From Rheinheimera maricola (GTDB lineage: Bacteria; Pseudomonadota; Gammaproteobacteria; Enterobacterales; Alteromonadaceae): DNA of 64,000 bases. The notes under the pieces are model-generated. The model did not search any database, was not told where the DNA came from, and worked only from the letters and a program-made list of their open reading frames with translations. A program made the position numbers and the translations under genes. Within the stretch, counting starts at the first letter, position 1; each line of letters opens with the position of its first letter. This document shows positions 1 to 8,208 of the stretch, in pieces. The DNA is taken from assembly GCF_016918075.2 (NCBI RefSeq), contig NZ_JAERPS020000004.1:248001-312000 (forward strand), in the 5' to 3' direction.

Positions 1-1649
1 CCTTGCTGACCACGCAGGTTAACTTCGTAGACAAAAGAGTAATGCACATCGCCGGATAAAATAACAAAGTGTTTTGGCGTTTTCGGGTGGCGGAACAGGT
101 TCATCAGCGCATAGGCGGTGCCGCGGTGTGCCATCCAGTTTTCGGCATCCACTAACAACGGTTTGCCAACAAAGCTAAACAGCTTTTGGATGCCTTCAAT
201 GAGTTTCACACCAAACACCGGTGCCGCTGATACCAGCACTACGGCGTCATGGCCGATAAGATCTTGCTGCAGTTCAGTAATGGCTTCCCAGTCGAGCAGG
301 CCTGAAGGTTTGCCAATGTTGATCTCAGAGCGCCAGCGCCGGGTGCGGGTGTCCAGCACTAGCAACGGCGGCTCGGTTGGCCATTGATAATGCCACTGGT
401 TAAAACGCAATAAATCAGTGATTAATTGCTGATGCTGGCTGGAACCGCTGTTGGCCAATGCCAGCTCAGCCTGGTGCAGTAAATCTGGGCTAAACCGCTG
501 TGGCGTGTTGCCCCAGCCCTGACATAACAGATAGCTGATTAACGCATTACCAATAATGCGGCGAGAGAAATCATGGTTATAGGCGGTTTGCTCCCATTCG
601 GCCGTGAGATTCCAGTCATCGGTTACATCGTGGTCATCAAAAATCATTGCGCTGGGTAAGTGCGCCAATACCCGCCTGACTTTACCAAGGCCGCCAGCAA
701 ACTGCTGAATAATATCGGCATGTCGCTGATAAGTTTGCTGCTGTTCGTCAGTGAGTTCGGCGCTTAGCTCTTCGCTTAGCACGTTAGCATCAGCTAACCA
801 GCCAGCCGGTGACCACACCAGCAGATACATGCCGAGCATTTCGGCCAGGCTGATAAGGTGATTGCGCGCACTGTCGGTGGTAAACACAGGTTTTTTAACG
901 CCTTTAAATACCTGGCTTAGCATTGCCTGGCTGGCGTCAGTTTTCGGCAGTAGCGTATCGCGGCGGTAATAATAAGGTTTGCTGCTGTGTAATTCGGCAG
1001 ACTGGCTGACAATTGAGCATGGCAGGTCTTCATCACTAAAATCCAGCTGATTGATAAGCGCATGAATTGCCCGTAGCATCGGCGCTGCTACATCGTCGGC
1101 ATATATTTGATCACCACTGTGCAATAACAGCGCTGGCCATTGCTCTGGCGCGTGTTGTTGCAGGTATAAATCGGCTGCCAGCAGGCCATCATCTGCAGCG
1201 AAATGCGGCTTGCGACAAGAGCCATGTAATAACCGCGTCAGTTTCGGCTGAATAACAAAGCCCGGCTTGTTGCGGCCCGGGTAGGTTAAATCCGGCGCCC
1301 ACTGCTGCCAGCCCAGCCAGTTGGGTTGTGGGCCGGTAGATTTATCCGCCAGTTGTAAGTTATAACCAATCCAGCTACCGGTTGGCAGGGCTTGTTGCAG
1401 AGGAATATGTATCAGCTGCAAAAACAGTTTGCCGGCGCAGCGTACGCTTTGGGTGTAATGCTGCATTTGCAGCGCCGTAAAATGCCGTGCTTCGCTATTA
1501 TCTGGCAGCAGGCTTAGCTGCAGTTGTACCGGGCGGCTGGTTGCCAGCCACAGCGTAAAACTGTTGGGCGTTAAAGCGCGCAGTATTGGCCCGGCCAAAA
1601 CCAGTGGCAGGGTGTTATCTGTTGTAGACTCGGCTGCTGCGCTATGCAC
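1..1649 (-). CDS. PhoD-like alkaline phosphatase/phosphodiesterase, C-terminus cut by window edge
   Basis: The minus-strand frame is open from the window edge to a GTG that overlaps the TAG stop of the glutathione reductase gene (TAGTG). About 549 residues are visible. Metallophosphatase signatures occur in order: LLHGSCRKPH, LLHSGDQIYADD, MIFDDHDVTDDWN and, near the edge, ILSGDVHYSF. These match the metal-binding Asp, Asn and His blocks of the PhoD-like family, which hydrolyses phosphate mono- and diesters. No signal peptide or Tat motif is seen at the start, so this branch may be cytoplasmic. The GTG start is chosen because no upstream in-frame ATG exists and because of the stop-start overlap. 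That overlap suggests translational coupling to gorA. The substrate is unknown. Confidence 0.8.
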   Translation of the reverse strand, partial: MHSAAAESTTDNTLPLVLAGPILRALTPNSFTLWLATSRPVQLQLSLLPDNSEARHFTALQMQHYTQSVRCAGKLFLQLIHIPLQQALPTGSWIGYNLQLADKSTGPQPNWLGWQQWAPDLTYPGRNKPGFVIQPKLTRLLHGSCRKPHFAADDGLLAADLYLQQHAPEQWPALLLHSGDQIYADDVAAPMLRAIHALINQLDFSDEDLPCSIVSQSAELHSSKPYYYRRDTLLPKTDASQAMLSQVFKGVKKPVFTTDSARNHLISLAEMLGMYLLVWSPAGWLADANVLSEELSAELTDEQQQTYQRHADIIQQFAGGLGKVRRVLAHLPSAMIFDDHDVTDDWNLTAEWEQTAYNHDFSRRIIGNALISYLLCQGWGNTPQRFSPDLLHQAELALANSGSSQHQQLITDLLRFNQWHYQWPTEPPLLVLDTRTRRWRSEINIGKPSGLLDWEAITELQQDLIGHDAVVLVSAAPVFGVKLIEGIQKLFSFVGKPLLVDAENWMAHRGTAYALMNLFRHPKTPKHFVILSGDVHYSFVYEVNLRGQQ

Positions 1650-3004
1650 TAACGTAAAGTGACATATTCTTCGGCACTGGTCGGGTGCAGCGCTACAGTG
1701 TTGTCAAAATCGGCTTTAGTTGCACCCATTTTTATCGCTACAGCAAAACCTTGTAGCACTTCGTCCATGCCTTCGCCAATACCGTGCAGGCCAACGACTT
1801 TTTCGTCTGTGCCAGCGCACACCAGCTTAAAGCGGCTAAGCGCCCGATGGCTGGTTATGGCATTATACATAGCCGCAAAGTTCGAACGGTATACTTTGAT
1901 ATTATCGGCGCCGTATTGCTCACAGGCTTCTGCTTCAGTCAAGCCGATAGTGCCAATAGGCGGGTGGCTAAATACCACTGTAGGAATAAGCGAATAGTCC
2001 ATATGCGCGTCTGGCATAGCGGGGTTAAACAAGCGTTCGGCTAGCAGGCGGGCAGCTTTTACCGCTACTGGTGTCAGTTGGGCTTCGCCGGTAATATCGC
2101 CTACGGCATAAATACCTTTAACATTAGTATTTTGGTATTTGTCACTGCGGATATAGCCGTCTTTATCGGATACTACGCCAGCCGCGGCCAGGTTAAGCTT
2201 ATCGGTAGCCGGCTCGCGGCCAATGGCCCAGATCAGGCAGTCTACGCCGGTAAATACGCTGCCGTTATCACAATGCACGCTCAAGCTGCCGTCGCTGACT
2301 TTTTCAACCTTGATAACATTAGTTTGGCGATGTAAATTCAGTTTATCCTGTGCCATGCGCTCCAGCAGCATATCGGTAATGTCGTTGTCAAAGTTACGCA
2401 GTGGCCGGTCTTTACGCACCAGCAGGTGCGTGTCTGTGCCCAGTGCATGCAGCACGCCGGCAATTTCCACGGCAATATAACCGGCGCCTATTACCAGGGC
2501 TTTTTTCGGCTGCGTGATTAAGGCAAAAAAACCGTCGGAGTCGATACCGTGCTCGCTACCGGGAATATCTGGCCGGGTAGGGCGGCCGCCGGTAGCGATA
2601 GTAATATGGTCGGCGGTGATGCGCTCGCCGTTAACTTCTACGGTATGGGCATCAACAAAGCGGGCGAAGCCTTCGATAAGGGTTACGCCGTTACTGGCAA
2701 AACCGTTATGATAACTTTTGTGAATGCGTTGAATATAGGCCTCACGATTTTTTACCAGCGTGGCCCAGTTAAAGCTATTTTGTGTGACGTTAAAGCCATA
2801 GTCGGTGCTGTATTTCAGGGCTTCAGCAATATGCGCGCCGTACCACATCACTTTTTTCGGCACACAGCCGACGTTAACACAGGTGCCGCCCACGGCTTTA
2901 GCTTCAATAACGGCGGCGCTGGCGCCACGCTGGGCAGCGCGGTTAGCACCAGCAATACCGCCGCTGCCGGCGCCGATGGCTAAATAATTAAAATGGCGGG
3001 TCAT
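1649..3004 (-). CDS. gorA: Glutathione-disulfide reductase
   Basis: This NADPH-dependent flavoenzyme reduces oxidised glutathione in the cytoplasm. The 451-residue length is normal for the family. The FAD-binding GAGSGG is at residues 11-16, and the redox disulfide block [13 protein letters not shown] places the cysteines at 42 and 47. The second Rossmann motif, GAGYIAVE, is followed by the basic residues (VRKDRPLR) expected for NADPH rather than NADH. The second FAD block is YAVGDITG, and the C-terminal dimer-interface motif HPTSAEE supplies the catalytic His. The stop overlaps the GTG of the PhoD-like gene, so the two are probably cotranscribed. In E. coli gor also lies close to prlC and rsmJ, as here. 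Confidence 0.96.
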   Translation of the reverse strand: MTRHFNYLAIGAGSGGIAGANRAAQRGASAAVIEAKAVGGTCVNVGCVPKKVMWYGAHIAEALKYSTDYGFNVTQNSFNWATLVKNREAYIQRIHKSYHNGFASNGVTLIEGFARFVDAHTVEVNGERITADHITIATGGRPTRPDIPGSEHGIDSDGFFALITQPKKALVIGAGYIAVEIAGVLHALGTDTHLLVRKDRPLRNFDNDITDMLLERMAQDKLNLHRQTNVIKVEKVSDGSLSVHCDNGSVFTGVDCLIWAIGREPATDKLNLAAAGVVSDKDGYIRSDKYQNTNVKGIYAVGDITGEAQLTPVAVKAARLLAERLFNPAMPDAHMDYSLIPTVVFSHPPIGTIGLTEAEACEQYGADNIKVYRSNFAAMYNAITSHRALSRFKLVCAGTDEKVVGLHGIGEGMDEVLQGFAVAIKMGATKADFDNTVALHPTSAEEYVTLR

Positions 3005-3063
3005 AACACAGTTCCAAAGTAAAACATGGTACAGGTTATAGGGCGTTGACGGCTGTTTTACAA

Positions 3064-3087
3064 GCCCGGCGACGCTTTGTGCCGGGC
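3064..3087 (-). terminator. Hairpin downstream of the 191-residue periplasmic protein gene
   Basis: A 7-bp GC-rich stem (GCCCGGC/GCCGGGC) with a 10-nt loop lies just past the stop of the gene at 3101-3676. On the minus strand it is followed only by TTGTAAAA, a poor U-tract. It may be a weak terminator or an mRNA 3'-end structure. Confidence 0.4.
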
Positions 3088-3100
3088 AAATGCTATAGCT

Positions 3101-3676
3101 CTACAGCTTTTTCAGATCGATGGCGTTGGCCAGTGCTAGCATGGTGCTTTGCGCAGTTTTGTCACCGTTTAACGTGATCATAGCGCCGCCGGGGGCTAAA
3201 AATTGAATTTCCAACTGCTCACCCTCTATTTTTTGCACCGCCTGAACACCTTGAATTTTGGTTAATTTACCGCCTGACATGGCAATCATTGATGGGTTAC
3301 TCAGCATCATAGAGAATGCCTGCAGCATCGGCGAGTCCATCATAAGTTGTATTTCAATACGCTGCTGGTCGTTGTAGTAATTGCGGGATGCCGTTATGCC
3401 ACCGCCGAACATGGCGGAACCGGCAACTTCGCTGTCGGCATCTTCTGCCTGCCAGCCAGAGGGCGCATCAGGAAAGGCTTTTTTTACCTGCTCACCCTTT
3501 TCCTGGCGTATCAGGGTGCTGGCGTAGTCCAGCTGGGCTATGGCTTGCGACAACTCACCAGCCTGATAATGTTTGGTGGCTGTACTTATCGCTTCTTTGA
3601 TCTCCCCCTCGCTGGCAGCAAGCTGCAGGCTGGCACACAACAAACTAGTTAGTATGGTTTTTTGCAACATTTTCAT
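3101..3676 (-). CDS. Conserved-looking periplasmic protein of unknown function
   Basis: The 191-residue product has a typical Sec signal peptide (MKMLQKTILTSLLCASLQLAAS, likely cleaved after LAAS or nearby). A short helical, TPR-like stretch follows (KHYQAGELSQAIAQLDYASTLI), then a mostly beta C-terminal half with repeated hydrophobic strands ending in a Leu/Lys tail. I recognise no catalytic motif. It is transcribed away from prlC and sits upstream of gorA on the same strand with a 96-nt gap and a hairpin, so it is probably its own transcript. The N-terminal helical segment hints at protein interaction, but no function can be assigned from sequence. Confidence 0.75.
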   Translation of the reverse strand: MKMLQKTILTSLLCASLQLAASEGEIKEAISTATKHYQAGELSQAIAQLDYASTLIRQEKGEQVKKAFPDAPSGWQAEDADSEVAGSAMFGGGITASRNYYNDQQRIEIQLMMDSPMLQAFSMMLSNPSMIAMSGGKLTKIQGVQAVQKIEGEQLEIQFLAPGGAMITLNGDKTAQSTMLALANAIDLKKL

Positions 3677-3756
3677 TTAGCTTCATTCCCTTAGTTAACA
3701 AATTCAGCACAGTATAGCTAAGCACATACTTTACTGCCACCAGCTTCCTTGGTCCG

Positions 3757-3785
3757 TTGACAATAGCTGGCAGCGCCCCAACATT
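3757..3785 (+). promoter_or_regulatory. Sigma-32-like heat-shock promoter of prlC
   Basis: TTGACA at 3757-3762, a 13-nt spacer and CCCCAACATT from 3776 fit the heat-shock consensus (CTTGAAA, 11-16 nt, CCCCATNT). The same TTGACA could be a sigma-70 -35 with AACATT 17 nt downstream, but that -10 is poor. In E. coli prlC (opdA) is known as a heat-shock gene, which makes the sigma-32 reading more attractive. The distance to the prlC ATG is about 45 nt. Confidence 0.5.
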
Positions 3786-3832
3786 AACACTATGGTTTTT
3801 GTGATTGATAATTTTGCTAAAAAAGGATTGTT

Positions 3833-5881
3833 ATGTCTGTTAGCGACAACGTATTACTCAGCTTTGGCGGTTTACCGCCGTTTTCACAGATCACGCCAGC
3901 ACAAGTTAAACCTGCGGTAGAACACGCATTATTGCAGGCGCGGGCAGCGGTAGAGCAGGCCGTAGCTTCAGCAACGGTTAGTTGGGCTAGTCTGGTTGAA
4001 CAACTGGAGCACGACAGTGAGCGTTTAAGTAAACTGTGGTCACCAGTGTCACATATGAATTCGGTGGTAAATAGTGCCGAACTGCGTGAAGCCTATGAAA
4101 GTTGCCTGCCGTTATTGTCAGATTTCAGCACCTGGCTTGGGCAACATGAAGGCCTGTACCAAAAGTATCAGCAACTGGCACAAAGCGCAGAGTATGCCAA
4201 CCTGACAGCGGCACAGCAAAAAGTCATTCAAAATGCGTTGCGTGATTTTAAACTGTCGGGCATCGGTTTGTCGGTAGAAAAAAAGCAGCGTTACGGTGAA
4301 ATTCAAAGCCGGTTGTCGGATTTAAGCTCGCAATTTTCTAACAACACTTTGGATGCCACCCAAGCCTGGTTTAAACATGTAACCAACGAGACTGATTTAG
4401 CCGGCTTGCCAGATGACGCCAGGCTCGCTGCTGCTGAAGAAGCAGCAAACCGTGAGCTGGCAGGCTGGGTGTTTACGCTGGAATTCCCCAGCTACATAGC
4501 GGTAATGACGTACGCTGATAACCGCGAATTGCGTGAACAGCTGTATAGCGCTTATTGCACGCGGGCGTCGGATCAGGGCCCGACAGCCGGCCAGTTTGAC
4601 AACAGTGTCATTATTGAAGAAACACTGGCATTAAAACACGAAGTGGCACAGTTGCTGGAATTTAACAATGCCGCTGAGGAGTCACTCGCTACCAAGATGG
4701 CACAAAGCCCGGCACAGGTATTGGATTTTCTGCACGATTTAGCCCGCCGTGCCAAACCGCAGGCCGAGCAAGACTTGGCTGAGCTCAGTGCTTTTGCGCA
4801 AAATGAATATGGTGTGGCTGAACTGGCTGCCTGGGATGTAACCTACTACGCAGAAAAACTCAAACAAGCGAAATACAGTATTTCCGATGAGCAATTGCGG
4901 CCATATTTTCCGGAACACAAAGTGGTGCAGGGCTTGTTTGTGGTACTGAATAAGTTGTTTGGCGTTAACGTTAAACAACGTGATGGCGTAGATGTGTGGC
5001 ACAGCGACGTTAAATTTTACGATATCTTTGATACAACCGGAGAGCTGCGCGGAAGCTTCTATTTAGATTTATACGCCCGAGCCAGTAAGCGCGGTGGTGC
5101 CTGGATGGATGACTGCCAGGGCCGGCGTATTCTGCCAGATGGCAGTGTGCAAAACCCGGTAGCCTATTTAACGTGTAACTTTAATAAACCTGTCGGCGGC
5201 AAGCCTGCGCTGTTTACCCATGATGAAGTGGTTACCTTGTTCCACGAGTTTGGCCATGGTATTCATCATATGCTCACCAAGGTGGACGCTGCTGCCGTTG
5301 CCGGCATTAATGGTGTGGCCTGGGATGCGGTAGAGCTACCAAGTCAGTTTCTGGAGAACTGGTGCTGGCAAAGCGAAGCGCTGGCCATCATTTCCGGGCA
5401 TTACCAAACTGGCGAACCGTTACCGCAGGACTTGCTGGAGAAAATGCTCTCAGCAAAAAACTTCCAGTCGGCGATGTTTTTAGTACGCCAGCTCGAGTTT
5501 GCGCTGTTTGATTTCCGCCTGCATGCCGAGTACAACCCTGCGCTGGGTGGCCGGGTGCAACAAATGCTGGATGAAGTGCGTAGCGAAGTGTCGGTGATTA
5601 TTCCGCCGCGTTTTAACCGCTTTCAGCATGGTTTTGGTCATATTTTTGCTGGCGGTTATGGCGCGGGTTATTACAGCTACCTGTGGGCAGAGGTATTGTC
5701 AGCCGATGCCTTTGGCCGCTTTGAAGAAGAAGGCATTTTTAATGTTGATACCGGCCGGGATTTTTTACGTTGGATCTTAGAGCGAGGCGGCAGCGCTGAA
5801 CCAATGGAATTGTTTAAAGGCTTTCGCGGCCGAGAGCCGTCAAACGAGGCCTTGTTGCGGCACATGGGTATTGCTGGTTAA
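3833..5881 (+). CDS. prlC: Oligopeptidase A, M3 family zinc metallopeptidase
   Basis: This cytoplasmic thimet-type oligopeptidase cleaves short peptides, including signal-peptide remnants. At 682 residues it matches E. coli PrlC in size. The zinc motif HEFGHGIHH begins at residue 471, with the third ligand region (ELPSQFLENW) downstream. The C-terminal block RFNRFQHGFGHIFAGGYGAGYYSYLW carries the His/Tyr substrate-binding residues typical of M3 enzymes. The start has a clear AAAGGA ribosome binding site 7 nt upstream. A heat-shock-like promoter precedes it. It is divergent from the 191-residue periplasmic gene and followed after 60 nt by a lipoprotein gene. Confidence 0.96.
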   Translation: MSVSDNVLLSFGGLPPFSQITPAQVKPAVEHALLQARAAVEQAVASATVSWASLVEQLEHDSERLSKLWSPVSHMNSVVNSAELREAYESCLPLLSDFSTWLGQHEGLYQKYQQLAQSAEYANLTAAQQKVIQNALRDFKLSGIGLSVEKKQRYGEIQSRLSDLSSQFSNNTLDATQAWFKHVTNETDLAGLPDDARLAAAEEAANRELAGWVFTLEFPSYIAVMTYADNRELREQLYSAYCTRASDQGPTAGQFDNSVIIEETLALKHEVAQLLEFNNAAEESLATKMAQSPAQVLDFLHDLARRAKPQAEQDLAELSAFAQNEYGVAELAAWDVTYYAEKLKQAKYSISDEQLRPYFPEHKVVQGLFVVLNKLFGVNVKQRDGVDVWHSDVKFYDIFDTTGELRGSFYLDLYARASKRGGAWMDDCQGRRILPDGSVQNPVAYLTCNFNKPVGGKPALFTHDEVVTLFHEFGHGIHHMLTKVDAAAVAGINGVAWDAVELPSQFLENWCWQSEALAIISGHYQTGEPLPQDLLEKMLSAKNFQSAMFLVRQLEFALFDFRLHAEYNPALGGRVQQMLDEVRSEVSVIIPPRFNRFQHGFGHIFAGGYGAGYYSYLWAEVLSADAFGRFEEEGIFNVDTGRDFLRWILERGGSAEPMELFKGFRGREPSNEALLRHMGIAG

Positions 5882-5941
5882 CAATTCATTGCCAATTCAG
5901 CCACACTCTGCCAAGCTGGTTCGCAAAATACAGGAGGTTTT

Positions 5942-6439
5942 ATGCGGATGAACACAGCAATACTACTGCTTGGCACTTTGGTGCTGGCGGCCTGTCAGCA
6001 GGGGCAGGCCAATAGTGAAACGGCAAACCAGCGTGTGGCGCCAGCACCGCTGGTTGAACCGGTTGATCCGGTTAAAGATCCCGTGGCTGCAGTTAAAGCG
6101 AGGAAACAGTTGATGGTAAACGACGTTAACCTAAATGCTATGCGCGGTGAAATCATTGCCTTAATAGGTGACGCTAAAGCCGATTCTATTGAGCAATGCC
6201 GGGTAGTTGGTTTTGGCAGCAAGCCTTGTGGTGGTCCAGCCAGTTATATTGCCTTGTCGGTTAAAGACAGCAACGAAACAGAACTAATGGCACGTATTGC
6301 TAACTACAATGCAGCCGCTAAGGCAGAGAATGAGCGGTTAGGCCGCATGTCTGATTGTGCCGTAGTGCCTAAACCAACAGTAGTGCTACAAAACGGCGTT
6401 TGTACCCTGCAAGCCGGTGGCGGCAACACTGAATTTTAG
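5942..6439 (+). CDS. Putative lipoprotein of unknown function
   Basis: The 165-residue product begins with a lipoprotein signal (MRMNTAILLLGTLVLAAC) with lipobox LAAC at residues 15-18, so the mature N-terminus would be lipidated. A low-complexity Pro/Val-rich linker (VAPAPLVEPVDPVKDPVAAVK) leads to a compact domain with four cysteines (C81, C96, C138, C148) that could form disulfides. A strong AGGAGG ribosome binding site lies 5 nt before the ATG. A clean hairpin terminator follows. It may be transcribed with prlC (60-nt gap), but no functional link is evident and the domain is not one I recognise. Confidence 0.75.
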   Translation: MRMNTAILLLGTLVLAACQQGQANSETANQRVAPAPLVEPVDPVKDPVAAVKARKQLMVNDVNLNAMRGEIIALIGDAKADSIEQCRVVGFGSKPCGGPASYIALSVKDSNETELMARIANYNAAAKAENERLGRMSDCAVVPKPTVVLQNGVCTLQAGGGNTEF

Positions 6440-6461
6440 CCGTTACGCTGGTTACCAAGCT

Positions 6462-6491
6462 AAGGCAACAGTACACTGTTGCCTTATTTTT
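6462..6491 (+). terminator. Rho-independent terminator after the lipoprotein gene
   Basis: A 10-bp perfect stem AAGGCAACAG/CTGTTGCCTT with a TACA loop is followed by ATTTTT. It sits over the first possible ATG (6479) of the next gene, which is one reason to prefer the GTG at 6512 as that gene's start. Confidence 0.85.
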
Positions 6492-6511
6492 ATCTGAGAC
6501 AGGTAGTTATT

Positions 6512-7213
6512 GTGACAACAGCAGAACCCTTTGACCGTATCTACCAGCGTGCCTGTGATCGCAAGGGCGGCCGTAAAGCGCTGGACGCCTTGTTGGGCGA
6601 AAGCGTCAGTGCGGCTGAACTTGCCACTATAGCAGATAACTTACTGCTAGGTGAGTTGACTAAAAAGGTGTTTCAATCCGGTTTTGTTTGGCGGGTAGTG
6701 CGGCAAAAATGGCCAGGTTTTTGCGAGGTGTTTTTTGACTTTAATATTGAAAAAATACTGTTGATGAGTGATGAGATGCTTGAAGCCAAGGCGCGCGACG
6801 AGCGTATTATCCGCAACGCCGGCAAAGTGTTTACCATCCGCCATAACGCCATGATGATAGATGATGTCGCCCGCAAACACGGCAGCTTCGCACGTTTTAT
6901 AGCCGACTGGCCAACAACCGATATTATTGGTTTGTGGGCCTATTTAAAACAGCACGGCGCCCGCTTAGGCGGTAATACCGGGCCTTACGCGCTGCGAGCA
7001 ATGGGCAAAGACACTTTTATTCTCAGTACCGATGTAGAAGCGTACCTGCGCGCTACCAAGGTGTTTGATGGGGGTATCAACAGCAAGCGCAGCCTGGCGC
7101 AAATTCAGCAGCAGTTTAATCTGTGGCAGCAGCAATCTGGCCGCAGCCTGGCGCATATCAGCCAGATTATTGCGCTTAGCGTTGGCGAAAACCTGGTAGG
7201 GATGCAGCAGTAG
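6512..7213 (+). CDS. Divergent DNA-3-methyladenine glycosylase I family protein
   Basis: The protein is about 233 residues from the GTG start chosen here, which has AGGTAG 6 nt upstream and avoids the preceding terminator; an ATG at 6479 is the alternative. The middle resembles Tag-type helix-hairpin-helix glycosylases, which excise 3-methyladenine from DNA: LLGELTKKVFQSGFVWRVV, with the Glu in the position of the pocket acid, then DERIIRNAGKVFTIRHNA, then KDTFILSTDVEAYL. The N-terminal GxxLWG segment and the Cys/His zinc snap of classical Tag are absent. I am confident of the superfamily but not of the substrate. Nothing nearby is a repair gene. Confidence 0.75.
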   Translation: MTTAEPFDRIYQRACDRKGGRKALDALLGESVSAAELATIADNLLLGELTKKVFQSGFVWRVVRQKWPGFCEVFFDFNIEKILLMSDEMLEAKARDERIIRNAGKVFTIRHNAMMIDDVARKHGSFARFIADWPTTDIIGLWAYLKQHGARLGGNTGPYALRAMGKDTFILSTDVEAYLRATKVFDGGINSKRSLAQIQQQFNLWQQQSGRSLAHISQIIALSVGENLVGMQQ

Positions 7214-7320
7214 TAATGTAACGGCTGCTTACATTTCAGCCTGTTTTGTAACAGCTTATTTGATTTTTGTTTCTCATCCAGTATGTTAGCGTGTAAGTAA
7301 CTTTTACATGGAGAGATACA

Positions 7321-8199
7321 ATGTTAACAATAACAGGGCTGAGCAAAACCTACGCTAATGGTGTTAAGGCCATAAACGATGTTAATTTAACTGTGCCCAA
7401 TGGTATGTTTGGTTTGCTGGGGCCGAATGGCGCAGGCAAATCGTCGTTAATGCGCACTATTGCCACCTTACAACAACCCGACAGCGGCACTATCCAGTTC
7501 AATGGTGTTGATGTGCTAAATGACCCACAAACTCTGCGCAAAACGCTGGGTTATCTACCGCAAGACTTTAGTGTGTATCCGCGGGTTAGCGCGGCCGACT
7601 TGCTTGATCACCTGGCGGTGCTAAAAGGTTTTGCGCAAAAAAAGCAACGTAAAGAAATGGTCGACGGCCTGCTGGCTCACACCAACCTGTATCAGCATAA
7701 AGACAAAGCGGTTAGTGGTTTTTCTGGTGGTATGCGCCAGCGCTTTGGTATTGCTCAGGCGTTGCTGGGCGATCCGGATCTGCTAATTGTCGATGAGCCG
7801 ACTGCCGGCCTGGACCCTGAAGAGCGCAACCGCTTTCATAACTTGCTGGTCAGTTTGGGCGAGCAAAAAGTGATTATTTTATCTACCCATATTGTAGATG
7901 ACGTGGCCGAGCTGTGTCCGGCTATGGCAGTGCTGGCCAGTGGCCAAATTCTGTTGCAGGGTAATCCGACCGAGCTGATTACCCAGGTGCAAGGCCAGAT
8001 CTGGCATAAAACCGTGTCGGCGGCTGAAGCTGCCGAGTTGGAGCAACACTTGCCGGTTATCGCCAAACGCTTGCTGGCGGGTCGCACCGTGCTGCATGTT
8101 TACGCGGAGAAGGCACCCGAGGGCTTTACTGCTGCGGTAGCGGGGTTAGAGGATGTGTATTTCTCTACCTTGTCTTCGCACAGACAGCAAGCGGCATAA
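7321..8199 (+). CDS. ABC transporter ATP-binding protein
   Basis: This 292-residue ATPase of the ABC-2/CcmA-like class has Walker A GPNGAGKS at about residue 38, a Q-loop (YLPQDF), signature FSGGMRQR, Walker B LLIVDEPTAGLDP and the switch His in STHIVDD. A C-terminal extension of about 80 residues follows the nucleotide-binding domain. It has a GGAGAG ribosome binding site and is 9 nt from the permease-peptidase gene, so the two form one operon. It should energise that permease at the inner membrane. The transported substrate is unknown. Confidence 0.93.
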   Translation: MLTITGLSKTYANGVKAINDVNLTVPNGMFGLLGPNGAGKSSLMRTIATLQQPDSGTIQFNGVDVLNDPQTLRKTLGYLPQDFSVYPRVSAADLLDHLAVLKGFAQKKQRKEMVDGLLAHTNLYQHKDKAVSGFSGGMRQRFGIAQALLGDPDLLIVDEPTAGLDPEERNRFHNLLVSLGEQKVIILSTHIVDDVAELCPAMAVLASGQILLQGNPTELITQVQGQIWHKTVSAAEAAELEQHLPVIAKRLLAGRTVLHVYAEKAPEGFTAAVAGLEDVYFSTLSSHRQQAA

Positions 8200-8208
8200 G
8201 GGGGCATT

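Noticed and set aside
2549-2983. Open frame of 144 codons opposite gorA
   Set aside because: It is the complementary-frame shadow of a strongly conserved enzyme, with no ribosome binding site or protein-like pattern.
6479-6511. ATG at 6479 as the start of the Tag-like gene
   Set aside because: It lies in the right arm of the preceding terminator and has no ribosome binding site, whereas the GTG at 6512 has AGGTAG.
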